This document shows, one piece after another, positions 1 through 8,385 of a DNA stretch of 21,378 bases; position 1 is the stretch's first letter, and every line of letters starts with the position of its first letter. This stretch comes from CAVYPR01 sp052145775. Its GTDB lineage: Bacteria; Actinomycetota; Acidimicrobiia; Acidimicrobiales; RAAP-2. The stretch lies in the NCBI GenBank assembly GCA_052145775.1, contig JBKQNY010000008.1:1-21378 (forward strand), given 5' to 3'. The position numbers and the translations under genes are program-made. The notes under the pieces were generated by a model that was not told where the DNA came from, searched no databases, and saw nothing but the letters and a program-made list of their open reading frames with translations.

Positions 1-261
1 CCTCCGGGACCAGTTGGTCGGCATCCGCGCCTCCTTCTTGCGAAGGACGGCGAAGACCTCCTCGACCTCCTCGTCGTTGATGACCTCCCGCAGGCCCACC
101 CCCTCGGTGTTGTCCGCCGGGACCATCAGGGTGAGGTCGCCGTAGGCGAGGCGCAGGACCAGGTACTCGCGCTTCTCGCCGAACGCCACCTTGGTCTCCC
201 GGCGCTCCACCACCGCGGCCCCGTGGTGGGGATACACGACCTTGTCGCCGACTTTGAACAC
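1..261 (-). CDS. carD: CarD/CdnL-family RNA polymerase-binding regulator (3' end outside window)
   Basis: Reads 87 residues from a GTG start and runs off the left edge. The N-terminus FKVGDKVVYPHHG is the start of the CarD RNA-polymerase-interacting (Tudor-like) domain. It continues through EYLVLRL and a VPADN segment, and the visible part ends in PTNWSRR, the family's linker into the C-terminal DNA-binding helices, which are not in the window. The family binds the RNA polymerase beta subunit and stabilises open promoter complexes, notably at rRNA promoters in mycobacteria. The GTG at 261 is preferred because AAGGAG lies just upstream. An in-frame ATG at 285 would add eight residues that do not look like the family. 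It follows disA on the same strand with a 170-base gap holding its own candidate promoter. Confidence 0.93.
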   Translation of the reverse strand, partial: MFKVGDKVVYPHHGAAVVERRETKVAFGEKREYLVLRLAYGDLTLMVPADNTEGVGLREVINDEEVEEVFAVLRKKEARMPTNWSRR

Positions 262-265
262 CGCG

Positions 266-271
266 CTCCTT
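266..271 (-). promoter_or_regulatory. Ribosome binding site of carD
   Basis: AAGGAG on the minus strand, four bases before the GTG at 261. It decides between that start and the in-frame ATG at 285, which has no comparable site. Confidence 0.6.
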
Positions 272-360
272 CGATGACGAGACATGTCCGTCCAGGCTGG
301 GATCCGCTCTCGAACAGGAACGGGCCCGCGCACCAACGGCGTGGTGCATTCACCCGGGTT

Positions 361-377
361 GCCGGTGCCACACCGGC
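361..377. repeat. Perfect 7-bp inverted repeat in the carD leader
   Basis: GCCGGTG, three bases, then CACCGGC. It lies between the candidate -10 box (392-397) and the carD start, so it would form a stem-loop in the carD 5' UTR. There is no T-run after it on either strand, so it is not a classical terminator. It may be a leader structure or chance in GC-rich DNA. Confidence 0.45.
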
Positions 378-391
378 TGGACGATCAGGAC

Positions 392-397
392 ATTCTA
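392..397 (-). promoter_or_regulatory. Candidate -10 box for carD
   Basis: TAGAAT on the minus strand, a five-of-six match to TATAAT in an otherwise GC-rich stretch, about 130 bases before the carD start. No convincing -35 element is visible at 17 bases, which is common for actinobacterial promoters. Confidence 0.4.
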
Positions 398-405
398 CCC
401 GACTC

Positions 406-426
406 GCCGGCCCCCCTGACGCCGGC
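406..426 (-). terminator. Candidate hairpin just after disA
   Basis: GCCGGC, nine bases, GCCGGC, starting six bases past the disA stop codon. Its position suits a transcript end or an RNA 3' structure. No T-run follows, and GCCGGC is itself a palindrome that is common in such DNA. Confidence 0.3.
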
Positions 427-431
427 CGGGC

Positions 432-1541
432 TCAGTCGAAGCGCTCGAGGACGCTCGCCTCGACCAGCCGGGCCAGGCCGTTCTTGACCGAGCGGGCCTT
501 GGCCACGCCGACCCCGCCCACCTCCTCGAGCTCCCCCAGCGAGGCCTGCAGGATGCGGGGGAGGGTGCCGAAACGCGCCACGATCCGCTCGGTGATGAGG
601 TCGGAGACCCGGGGCAGCCGGTGCAGGATGCGGTAGCCGCGGGCCTCCACGCCCGTGTCGAGGGCGCCCGGCCCCGAGCCCAGCCCGAGGGCGGCCGCCA
701 CCGGGGCCGGGTCGAGGAGGTCCTCGTAGCCGAGGGCGTGCAGTGCGGCCAGGGCCGCGTCCGCCCGCCGGTCCAGCTCGGCCCTCCCGTCCGCCTTGGA
801 CCGGTTGCCGGCGGGCATGGCCACGTAGTCCATGACCACCAGCCGCAGGGCCGTCTCCAGCCCCGCCCCCAGCTCCTCCATCTGGAGGTGGATGAGACGG
901 CCGTCCTCGCCCAGCTCGACCAGGTAGCCGTCGATCTCCTCGGCGAAGCGGACCACCATCTCGCCCGGTTGGAGGACGTCGACCACGTCTCGCACCGACA
1001 CCGCGTCCTCGACCTCGAGGGTGGACAGGCTGGCCAGGGCGAAGTCGAAGCGGGTCTTGAAGCGCTGGACGGTGGAGATGGCCTGCGCGGCACGGTCCAC
1101 CAGCCGGCCGGTCCGCTGCAGGGTGTGCTTCCGAGCGTGGCGGAACACCGTGACCGTGGCCATCGCCTCGGAGACCGTCACCACCGGCACGTCGATGGAG
1201 CGGGCCACCCGCTCGGCCGTGCGGTGGCGGGTCCCGGTCTCGCTGGTCGGGATCGAGGCCTTGGGCACCAGGTGGACGTTGGCCCGGGCGATCCGGGAGG
1301 CGTCAGGGGCCAGGATGATCGCCCCGTCCATCTTGGCCAGCTCCGAGAGGCGCTGGGGGCTGAACTCGGCGTCGAGGAGGAAGCCGCCGGTGCAGATCGA
1401 CAGCACCACCGGGTCGTCGCCCACCACCACGAGCGCGCCCCGCTTGGCCTGCAGGATCCGGTCGAGCCCGTTGCGCAGCGGCGTCCCGGGGGCCACCAGC
1501 GCGAGCGCCTCGATCAGCGGCTCGCTGCCCTGGTCGACCAC
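432..1541 (-). CDS. disA: DNA integrity scanning protein DisA (diadenylate cyclase)
   Basis: 369 residues, close to the family's usual 355-370. The N-terminal diadenylate cyclase domain carries the two nucleotide-binding motifs: DGA at 72-74 and GTRHRTAER at 103-111. A central helical linker follows, then a C-terminal helix-hairpin-helix DNA-binding region (VGGVGVAKARSVKNG near the end). The enzyme makes cyclic di-AMP from two ATP and slows when it meets branched DNA. It lies 56 bases behind clpC on the same strand and ahead of carD. radA, which often sits directly before disA, is missing. The GTG start at 1541 is chosen from the family N-terminus. It has no strong ribosome binding site, and the nearby ATGs are out of frame. 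Confidence 0.96.
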   Translation of the reverse strand: MVDQGSEPLIEALALVAPGTPLRNGLDRILQAKRGALVVVGDDPVVLSICTGGFLLDAEFSPQRLSELAKMDGAIILAPDASRIARANVHLVPKASIPTSETGTRHRTAERVARSIDVPVVTVSEAMATVTVFRHARKHTLQRTGRLVDRAAQAISTVQRFKTRFDFALASLSTLEVEDAVSVRDVVDVLQPGEMVVRFAEEIDGYLVELGEDGRLIHLQMEELGAGLETALRLVVMDYVAMPAGNRSKADGRAELDRRADAALAALHALGYEDLLDPAPVAAALGLGSGPGALDTGVEARGYRILHRLPRVSDLITERIVARFGTLPRILQASLGELEEVGGVGVAKARSVKNGLARLVEASVLERFD

Positions 1542-1597
1542 GTCGGCATCGTACCCGGAGCCGGGGTCCGTCGGTCCCCCTCATGGGGGCGCCGGGG

Positions 1598-4105
<2,508 letters not shown>

Positions 4106-4140
4106 GTGACCGCCTCCGTCGTGGTCGTCCCTGAGCAGCC

Positions 4141-4146
4141 AGTGTA
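4141..4146 (-). promoter_or_regulatory. Candidate -10 box for clpC
   Basis: TACACT on the minus strand fits TANNNT and would place the transcript start about 29 bases before the clpC GTG. No clear -35, CIRCE or other stress-operator motif was recognised in the 171-base divergent region 4106-4276. Confidence 0.35.
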
Positions 4147-4262
4147 CAGGGAGGCCGTTGGCCCAGCGCCGCGCCCACAGCCACCTCCGTCATCCTGGGC
4201 CGATGGGTCGGTGGCGCCTGTGACCGGCGCCGCCGACCTCGCCGTGGCGACCGGCCGTCGCC

Positions 4263-4268
4263 TATCGT
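4263..4268 (+). promoter_or_regulatory. Candidate -10 box for the polyprenyl synthase (leaderless)
   Basis: TATCGT fits TANNNT and ends eight bases before the GTG start at 4277. No Shine-Dalgarno sequence lies between them, so a leaderless transcript starting at or beside the GTG is the simplest reading. Confidence 0.35.
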
Positions 4269-4276
4269 GATCCCTG

Positions 4277-5251
4277 GTGAACGCGACCGAGACCCTTGGC
4301 CTCCCACGCCTCGAGGACGACCTGCAGCGGCTCGAACCCCTGCTGGCGAGCTCGGTGGTCACCGGCGACGGGTTCCTCGACGAGGTCACGACCCACTTGA
4401 TCTCCGCCGGCGGCAAGCGGCTGCGGCCCCTCCTGGCCCTGGCCGCGGCCACCTCAGGCGACCGGCCGGCCACCGAGGACGACCTGCTGGGCGGCGTGGC
4501 GGTCGAGCTCGTCCACCTCGCCTCCCTCTACCACGACGACGTGATCGACGAGGCGACGGTGCGCCGCAACGTCGAGAGCGTGAACAGCCGGTTCGGCAAC
4601 CTCGTGGCCATCGTGGCCGGCGACTACCTGCTGGCCCGCTCGGCGGCCATCGCCGCCGAGCTCGGCACCGAGATCGCCGGGCTGCTGGCCACCACGCTGG
4701 GCCGGCTGTGCCAGGGCCAGGTGGCCGAGGTGCGCGCCTCGTTCCAGATCGGCCGCACCCAGGAGGAGTACTTCGGGGCCATCGCCGGCAAGACCGCAGC
4801 GCTCATGTCCACCTCGTGCCGGATCGGCGCCCTCACCGGCGGTGCCCCGACCGACGAGGTGGCCGCCCTCACCGCCTACGGCCAGTGCTTCGGCATGATC
4901 TTCCAGCTGCGCGACGACGTCCTCGATGTGGTCGCCTCCGACGAGGAGCTCGGCAAGCCGGCGGGGCAGGACCTGGCCGAGGGGATCTACACCCTGCCGG
5001 TCCTCGTCGCCCTCGAGGACCCCGACGCCGGGTCCGAGCTGCGCACCCTGCTCGGCCAGCCTCTCGGCCAGCCCGAACGGGACAAGGCCCGGGCCATCGT
5101 GGCCGCCTCCCCCGGGGTGGCCGCCACGGTGGAGGTCGCCCGGCGCTACGTCGACGAGGCCACCGACGCCGCGGGCGGCGTGCGCTCACCGGCGGTGGCG
5201 GCCGGGCTCCGGCGCCTGGCCACCTCGCTGGTCGACGACCTCTCGGGCTAG
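4277..5251 (+). CDS. Long-chain polyprenyl diphosphate synthase
   Basis: 324 residues of the trans-isoprenyl diphosphate synthase family. GGKRLRP is at 45-51, the first aspartate-rich motif DDVID at 87-91 and the second, DDVLD, at 213-217. It condenses isopentenyl diphosphate onto an allylic primer using magnesium held by these aspartates. The residue five before the first motif is alanine rather than a bulky aromatic, which in this family favours long products (hepta- to nonaprenyl). The most likely use is the menaquinone side chain, which would serve quinone-linked enzymes such as the flavoprotein at 5876. Exact chain length cannot be read. The GTG start has no ribosome binding site and sits close behind a candidate -10 box. 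Convergent with the secreted protein downstream. Confidence 0.93.
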   Translation: MNATETLGLPRLEDDLQRLEPLLASSVVTGDGFLDEVTTHLISAGGKRLRPLLALAAATSGDRPATEDDLLGGVAVELVHLASLYHDDVIDEATVRRNVESVNSRFGNLVAIVAGDYLLARSAAIAAELGTEIAGLLATTLGRLCQGQVAEVRASFQIGRTQEEYFGAIAGKTAALMSTSCRIGALTGGAPTDEVAALTAYGQCFGMIFQLRDDVLDVVASDEELGKPAGQDLAEGIYTLPVLVALEDPDAGSELRTLLGQPLGQPERDKARAIVAASPGVAATVEVARRYVDEATDAAGGVRSPAVAAGLRRLATSLVDDLSG

Positions 5252-5262
5252 CCGGCGACGCC

Positions 5263-5309
5263 GGAGGCCGCCGGCCCGCGGCTCGAAGGCGCACGGGACG
5301 GCGGCCTCC
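5263..5309. terminator. Candidate bidirectional terminator
   Basis: A perfect 10-bp inverted repeat, GGAGGCCGCC at 5263-5272 and GGCGGCCTCC at 5300-5309. Further pairing is possible inside the 27-base loop (CCCG with CGGG). It lies in the 85-base gap between two convergent genes, where a shared terminator is expected. There is no T-run. Confidence 0.6.
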
Positions 5310-5336
5310 CGATTGGCCCCCGTCGAACCGTTGCGC

Positions 5337-5687
5337 CTACGAGGCTGCGGCCCCGGACGGGGTCGTCGTCCCCGGGCACGCCGCCTCGAGCTTCTGGATG
5401 CGGGCGTTGGCCTTGGCCTCGAGCTTCTGCACCCCGTCGATGCGCCGACCGATGCGGGCGGCCCGCGTGGCGTTGCCGTTCTGCGTGGCGGTCGCCTCGC
5501 GCTGCTGGGCCTTGGGCAGCCAGACGTTGGCCTTCGCCTCCAGCTTGACGATCCGTGTCACGGCGGCCTGGGCCCTTGCGCAGTTGGGGTGCGCGGAGCT
5601 GCCTGTGGTCGCGGCTCCCGCCACGCCGGCAGCGCCCAGTGCGAGCGTCCCGCCAAGGACGGCGGTGGCGATGATCTTCTTCAGCAT
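5337..5687 (-). CDS. Small secreted helical protein with KLEAKAN repeats, function unknown
   Basis: 116 residues; I do not recognise the family. The N-terminus (MLKKIIATAVL and a hydrophobic run ending AGA-AT near residue 26) is a typical Sec signal peptide. The mature part is charged and predicted helical. KLEAKAN occurs twice (48-54 and 88-94) and KLEA again at 99. Two cysteines at 36 and 104 bracket the helical region and could form a disulfide outside the cell. The ATG at 5687 is chosen because AGGAG lies six bases upstream and the signal peptide begins there. A GTG/ATG further up would add ten charged residues in front of it. It stands alone between a convergent and a divergent gene. Confidence 0.75.
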   Translation of the reverse strand: MLKKIIATAVLGGTLALGAAGVAGAATTGSSAHPNCARAQAAVTRIVKLEAKANVWLPKAQQREATATQNGNATRAARIGRRIDGVQKLEAKANARIQKLEAACPGTTTPSGAAAS

Positions 5688-5693
5688 TGTCCG

Positions 5694-5698
5694 CTCCT
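5694..5698 (-). promoter_or_regulatory. Ribosome binding site of the secreted protein
   Basis: AGGAG on the minus strand, six bases before the ATG at 5687. It fixes the start at the signal peptide methionine rather than the upstream alternative at 5717. Confidence 0.65.
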
Positions 5699-5719
5699 GT
5701 TTCCCTTCTTCGCTCATGC

Positions 5720-5735
5720 AGCCGGCTTTCCGGCT
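5720..5735. repeat. 6-bp inverted repeat in the divergent region
   Basis: AGCCGG, CTTT, CCGGCT, a perfect short stem with a four-base loop, 33 bases before the secreted-protein start and within the 188-base divergent region 5688-5875. It would be a leader stem-loop for the minus-strand gene or an operator. No clear -10 box was found for either side of this region, and no copy of the TATACCC-N4-GGGTA palindrome. Confidence 0.3.
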
Positions 5736-5875
5736 CCATGGACAGTCTCGGGGTCCGAGGTGATGGCCCGATGAGCCAGGTGTGAGGAGTGTGTGAGGAC
5801 ACCGACCAGGGGCCCGGATCTCCCGAGTGACCTTCGACCCTGGCCACCGACCGCGAGGCGGCGTCTACTGAAACC

Positions 5876-7135
5876 ATGAGGCACCGCGTGGTGGTCCTAG
5901 GTGGCGGCACGGCGGGAACGCTCCTGGCCAACCGCCTGCGCCGGGCGTACTCCCACCGCCGGGCCGAGATCATCGTCGTGGACCAGAACGACCGCCACCT
6001 CTACCAGCCGGGCCTCCTCTTCGTGCCCTTCGGGCGCAGCGGCACCAACGGGCTCGTCCGGAGCCGCGAGCGCCAGCTCCACCGCGGCATCCATTACATC
6101 GAACGTGCCATCGACCACGTGGAGCTCGGGTCCAACCGGGTCCACCTCGAGAAGGGGATGGTCCTCGACTACGACGTGCTGGTGGTGGCGACCGGGGCGG
6201 AGCTGCGGCCCGAGGAGACCGAAGGCCTGACCGGTCCGGGCTGGATGGAGAAGGTCTTCACCTTCTACTCCCCCGAGGGGGCGACCGCGCTGGCCGCCGC
6301 CCTGCCCGCCTTCGACGAGGGGCGGCTGGTCGTCGGGGTGGTCGACATGCCCATCAAGTGCCCGGTGGCGCCGCTCGAGTTCTGCTTCCTCGCCGACTGG
6401 CACTTCCGGCGCAGGGGCGTGCGCAACCGCGTGCGGATCACGTACGTCACCCCCCTCGACGGCGCCTTCACCCGGCCGGTCGCCTCGGGGCGGTTGGGGG
6501 ACATGCTCGAAGACAAGGGCATCGAGCTCGTGACGGAGTTCAACACCGGCGCGGTCGACGGCGCCGCGGGCCGACTCACCTCCTACGACGACCGCCACGT
6601 CGACTTCGACATGGCGGTGATGGCTCCGCTCCACGCCGGATCGTCCTACGTCGGCCGGTCGCCCGGTCTCGGCGACGAGCTCGATTTCGTCCCCACCGAC
6701 CCGCACACGCTCGCCGCCAAGGCCGCCCCGAACGTCTTCGCCATCGGCGACGCCACCGACCTCCCGGCCTCCAAGGCCGGCTCGGTGGCCCACTTCGAAG
6801 GCGAGGTGCTGGCGCAGAACATCCGGCGCTTCCTGGCCGGCGAGCCGCTGATCCCGTCCTTCGACGGACACGCCAACTGCTTCGTCGAGACCGGGCACCA
6901 CCGGGCCATGCTCATCGACTTCAACTACGACACCGAGCCCCTCGCCGGCCACTACCCGGGCCGGGTGGGGCTGCCCCTTCTCTCACCGTCGCGGATGAGC
7001 CACCTGGGCAAGCTGGCCTTCCAGTCCCTCTACTGGCACGGCATCCTGCCCGGACGCCACATCCCTTTGGTGCACGCCGCCATGCCGACCGCCGGAAAGG
7101 TCCACGCCGCCGCCGGCGGGGGAAAGGAGGAGTGA
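5876..7135 (+). CDS. Sulfide:quinone oxidoreductase-like FAD flavoprotein
   Basis: 419 residues of the pyridine nucleotide-disulfide oxidoreductase fold. The FAD-binding GGGTAG is at 9-14, an internal VVATG near 103 and the second FAD motif AIGDATD near 289-295. Cysteines at 162 (in PIKCPVAP), 170 and 335 (in HANCFVE) lie where sulfide:quinone oxidoreductases carry redox cysteines. The C-terminal YWHGILPGR region resembles their membrane/quinone-facing tail. The expected role is oxidation of sulfide to persulfide or polysulfide, with electrons passed to menaquinone at the inner membrane face. The TusE- and DsrE-type genes behind it support a sulfur substrate. No ribosome binding site precedes the ATG, so it may be leaderless. 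A related FAD-dependent oxidoreductase with another substrate remains possible. Confidence 0.8.
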   Translation: MRHRVVVLGGGTAGTLLANRLRRAYSHRRAEIIVVDQNDRHLYQPGLLFVPFGRSGTNGLVRSRERQLHRGIHYIERAIDHVELGSNRVHLEKGMVLDYDVLVVATGAELRPEETEGLTGPGWMEKVFTFYSPEGATALAAALPAFDEGRLVVGVVDMPIKCPVAPLEFCFLADWHFRRRGVRNRVRITYVTPLDGAFTRPVASGRLGDMLEDKGIELVTEFNTGAVDGAAGRLTSYDDRHVDFDMAVMAPLHAGSSYVGRSPGLGDELDFVPTDPHTLAAKAAPNVFAIGDATDLPASKAGSVAHFEGEVLAQNIRRFLAGEPLIPSFDGHANCFVETGHHRAMLIDFNYDTEPLAGHYPGRVGLPLLSPSRMSHLGKLAFQSLYWHGILPGRHIPLVHAAMPTAGKVHAAAGGGKEE

Positions 7136-7452
7136 TGACCACGATCCCCATCGCCGACCACGACGTCGAGCTCGACCCGGAGGGGTTCTTCGTCGACCCC
7201 GAACAGTGGTCCGAGGAGATGGTGCCCGAGCTGGCCCGCCGCGACGGCATCGACCCGGTCACTGACCGGCACTGGCAGGTGATCCGCTTCATGCGCGCCG
7301 AGTACCTGTCCAAGGGCGCCGGACCCTCCGTCCGGGTGCTGGGCAAGGCCTCAGGGGTGCCGGTCAAGGAGCTCTACCAGCTCTTCCCCAAGGGGCCGGC
7401 CAAGGTGGCGGCGAGAATCGCCGGCATCCCCAAGCCCCGCGGCTGCATCTGA
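7135..7452 (+). CDS. TusE/DsrC/DsvC-family sulfur carrier, single-cysteine type
   Basis: 105 residues. The C-terminal arm ends IPKPRGCI, with the conserved penultimate cysteine (C104) that carries sulfur as a persulfide. The second cysteine of true dissimilatory DsrC, eleven residues earlier, is alanine here (A93). The protein therefore fits the TusE-like group rather than the sulfite-reductase partner. LELDPEGF-like and HWQVI segments match the family core. Its start overlaps the flavoprotein stop by one base (TGATG), with a strong AAAGGAGG in front, so the two are translationally linked. None of tusB, tusC, tusD or mnmA is nearby, so a job in sulfide handling is likelier than tRNA thiolation. 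That is inference. Confidence 0.88.
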   Translation: MTTIPIADHDVELDPEGFFVDPEQWSEEMVPELARRDGIDPVTDRHWQVIRFMRAEYLSKGAGPSVRVLGKASGVPVKELYQLFPKGPAKVAARIAGIPKPRGCI

Positions 7453-7465
7453 GGGAGGAGGCACC

Positions 7466-7951
7466 ATGGATAACGGGCACGTGAAGCCACCTCCGATCGA
7501 GAAGGTCTCGATCATCGTCTCGAAGGGGTCGCTGGAGGGCGTCTACCCCGCCCTGATCATGGCCAACGGGGCCCGTGCCGAGGGCATGGAGGCCAACCTC
7601 TTCTTCACCTTCTTCGGCCTCGACGCCATCCACAAGGCGCGCCACGAGCACATCAAGCTGGCCACCGTGGGCAACCCCGGGCTCCACTTCCCGACGCTGG
7701 TCGGCGGCCTCCCCGGCGTGTCGTCGGCCATGACCCACTACATGAACCACAAGATGGAGCACCTCGACATCCCCTCCATCCCAGAGTTCATCGAGATGAT
7801 CGCCGACACCGGCGCCGGCCTCTACGCCTGCAAGGCCTCGGTCGACCTCTTCGGCCTGGAGAAGAACGACTTCATCGAGCAGGTGCGCGACATCATCACG
7901 GTCGGCGAGTTCTACGAGATGGCCGCCGGCGGCCAGATCATCTTCACGTGA
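7466..7951 (+). CDS. DsrE/DsrF/DrsH-like sulfur-transfer protein
   Basis: 161 residues resembling the DsrE2-type (DrsE_2) family, often annotated as peroxiredoxin-like. It opens with a beta strand and KGSLEGVYPALIMANGA. A single cysteine at 122 sits in GLYACKASVDLFG, where the family has its persulfide-carrying cysteine. Such proteins move sulfane sulfur between enzymes in the cytoplasm, commonly together with TusA- or DsrC-type carriers. GGAGGAGG precedes the ATG, 13 bases after the TusE-like gene. The AhpD-like gene overlaps its end by four bases. Donor and acceptor are inferred: the flavoprotein product and the TusE-like protein are the obvious candidates. Confidence 0.85.
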   Translation: MDNGHVKPPPIEKVSIIVSKGSLEGVYPALIMANGARAEGMEANLFFTFFGLDAIHKARHEHIKLATVGNPGLHFPTLVGGLPGVSSAMTHYMNHKMEHLDIPSIPEFIEMIADTGAGLYACKASVDLFGLEKNDFIEQVRDIITVGEFYEMAAGGQIIFT

Positions 7952-8316
7952 CGATGGGCACCTCCCGGGACGTCGTGACCGAGCTGCGGGCGCCCACCCG
8001 CGCACTGCGTGACGCCATCCCTCTCACCTGGGACGCGTTCGCCCAACTGCACAAGGAGGCGGTGTCCGAAGGCGCCCTCCCAGCCCGGACCAAGGAGCTC
8101 ATGGCGCTGGCCATCGCCGTCGTGAAGCGCTGCGACGGCTGCATCGCCTACCACGCCCAGGCCGCGGCCCGTAGAGGGGCGACCCCCGAGGAGGTCGCCG
8201 AGGCCCTCGGGGTGGCCCTGCTCATGGACGGCGGCTCGGCCTCGGTCTACGGCCCGCGGGCCTTCGCCTCCTACCGGGAGTTCGCCGACGAGATGGCCGC
8301 GGCGAAGCCCGACTGA
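7948..8316 (+). CDS. AhpD-like carboxymuconolactone decarboxylase-family protein
   Basis: 122 residues, one all-helical AhpD-like domain. The motif CDGCIAYH gives C62, C65 and H69, the CxxC-x3-H redox site of AhpD-type alkylhydroperoxidases, with E50 as a possible proton-relay residue. Such proteins reduce peroxides or act as thiol-disulfide relays. GTG at 7948 overlaps the DsrE-like stop as GTGA; an ATG at 7954 is the alternative. As the last gene of the sulfur operon it may protect against, or regenerate, oxidised thiols formed during sulfide oxidation, but no substrate can be read from the sequence. Confidence 0.88.
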   Translation: MTMGTSRDVVTELRAPTRALRDAIPLTWDAFAQLHKEAVSEGALPARTKELMALAIAVVKRCDGCIAYHAQAAARRGATPEEVAEALGVALLMDGGSASVYGPRAFASYREFADEMAAAKPD

Positions 8317-8358
8317 GGTCGAGCCGGACCGCCTCGGACCGACAGACGAGCCTCGATG

Positions 8359-8385
8359 GCCCGCGCCGCCGGTTGCCGTGCGGGC
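8359..8385. terminator. Candidate hairpin between convergent genes
   Basis: GCCCGC at 8359-8364 pairs with GCGGGC at 8380-8385 across 15 bases, ending immediately before the MMPL stop codon. It lies in the 69-base gap between the converging AhpD-like and MMPL genes. No T-run. Confidence 0.35.

Noticed and set aside
6358..7134. Long N-terminal extension of the TusE-like gene, in frame upstream
   Set aside because: The extension lies inside the flavoprotein gene in another frame and is Arg/Pro-rich. The ATG at 7135 has a strong ribosome binding site and gives a full-length family protein.
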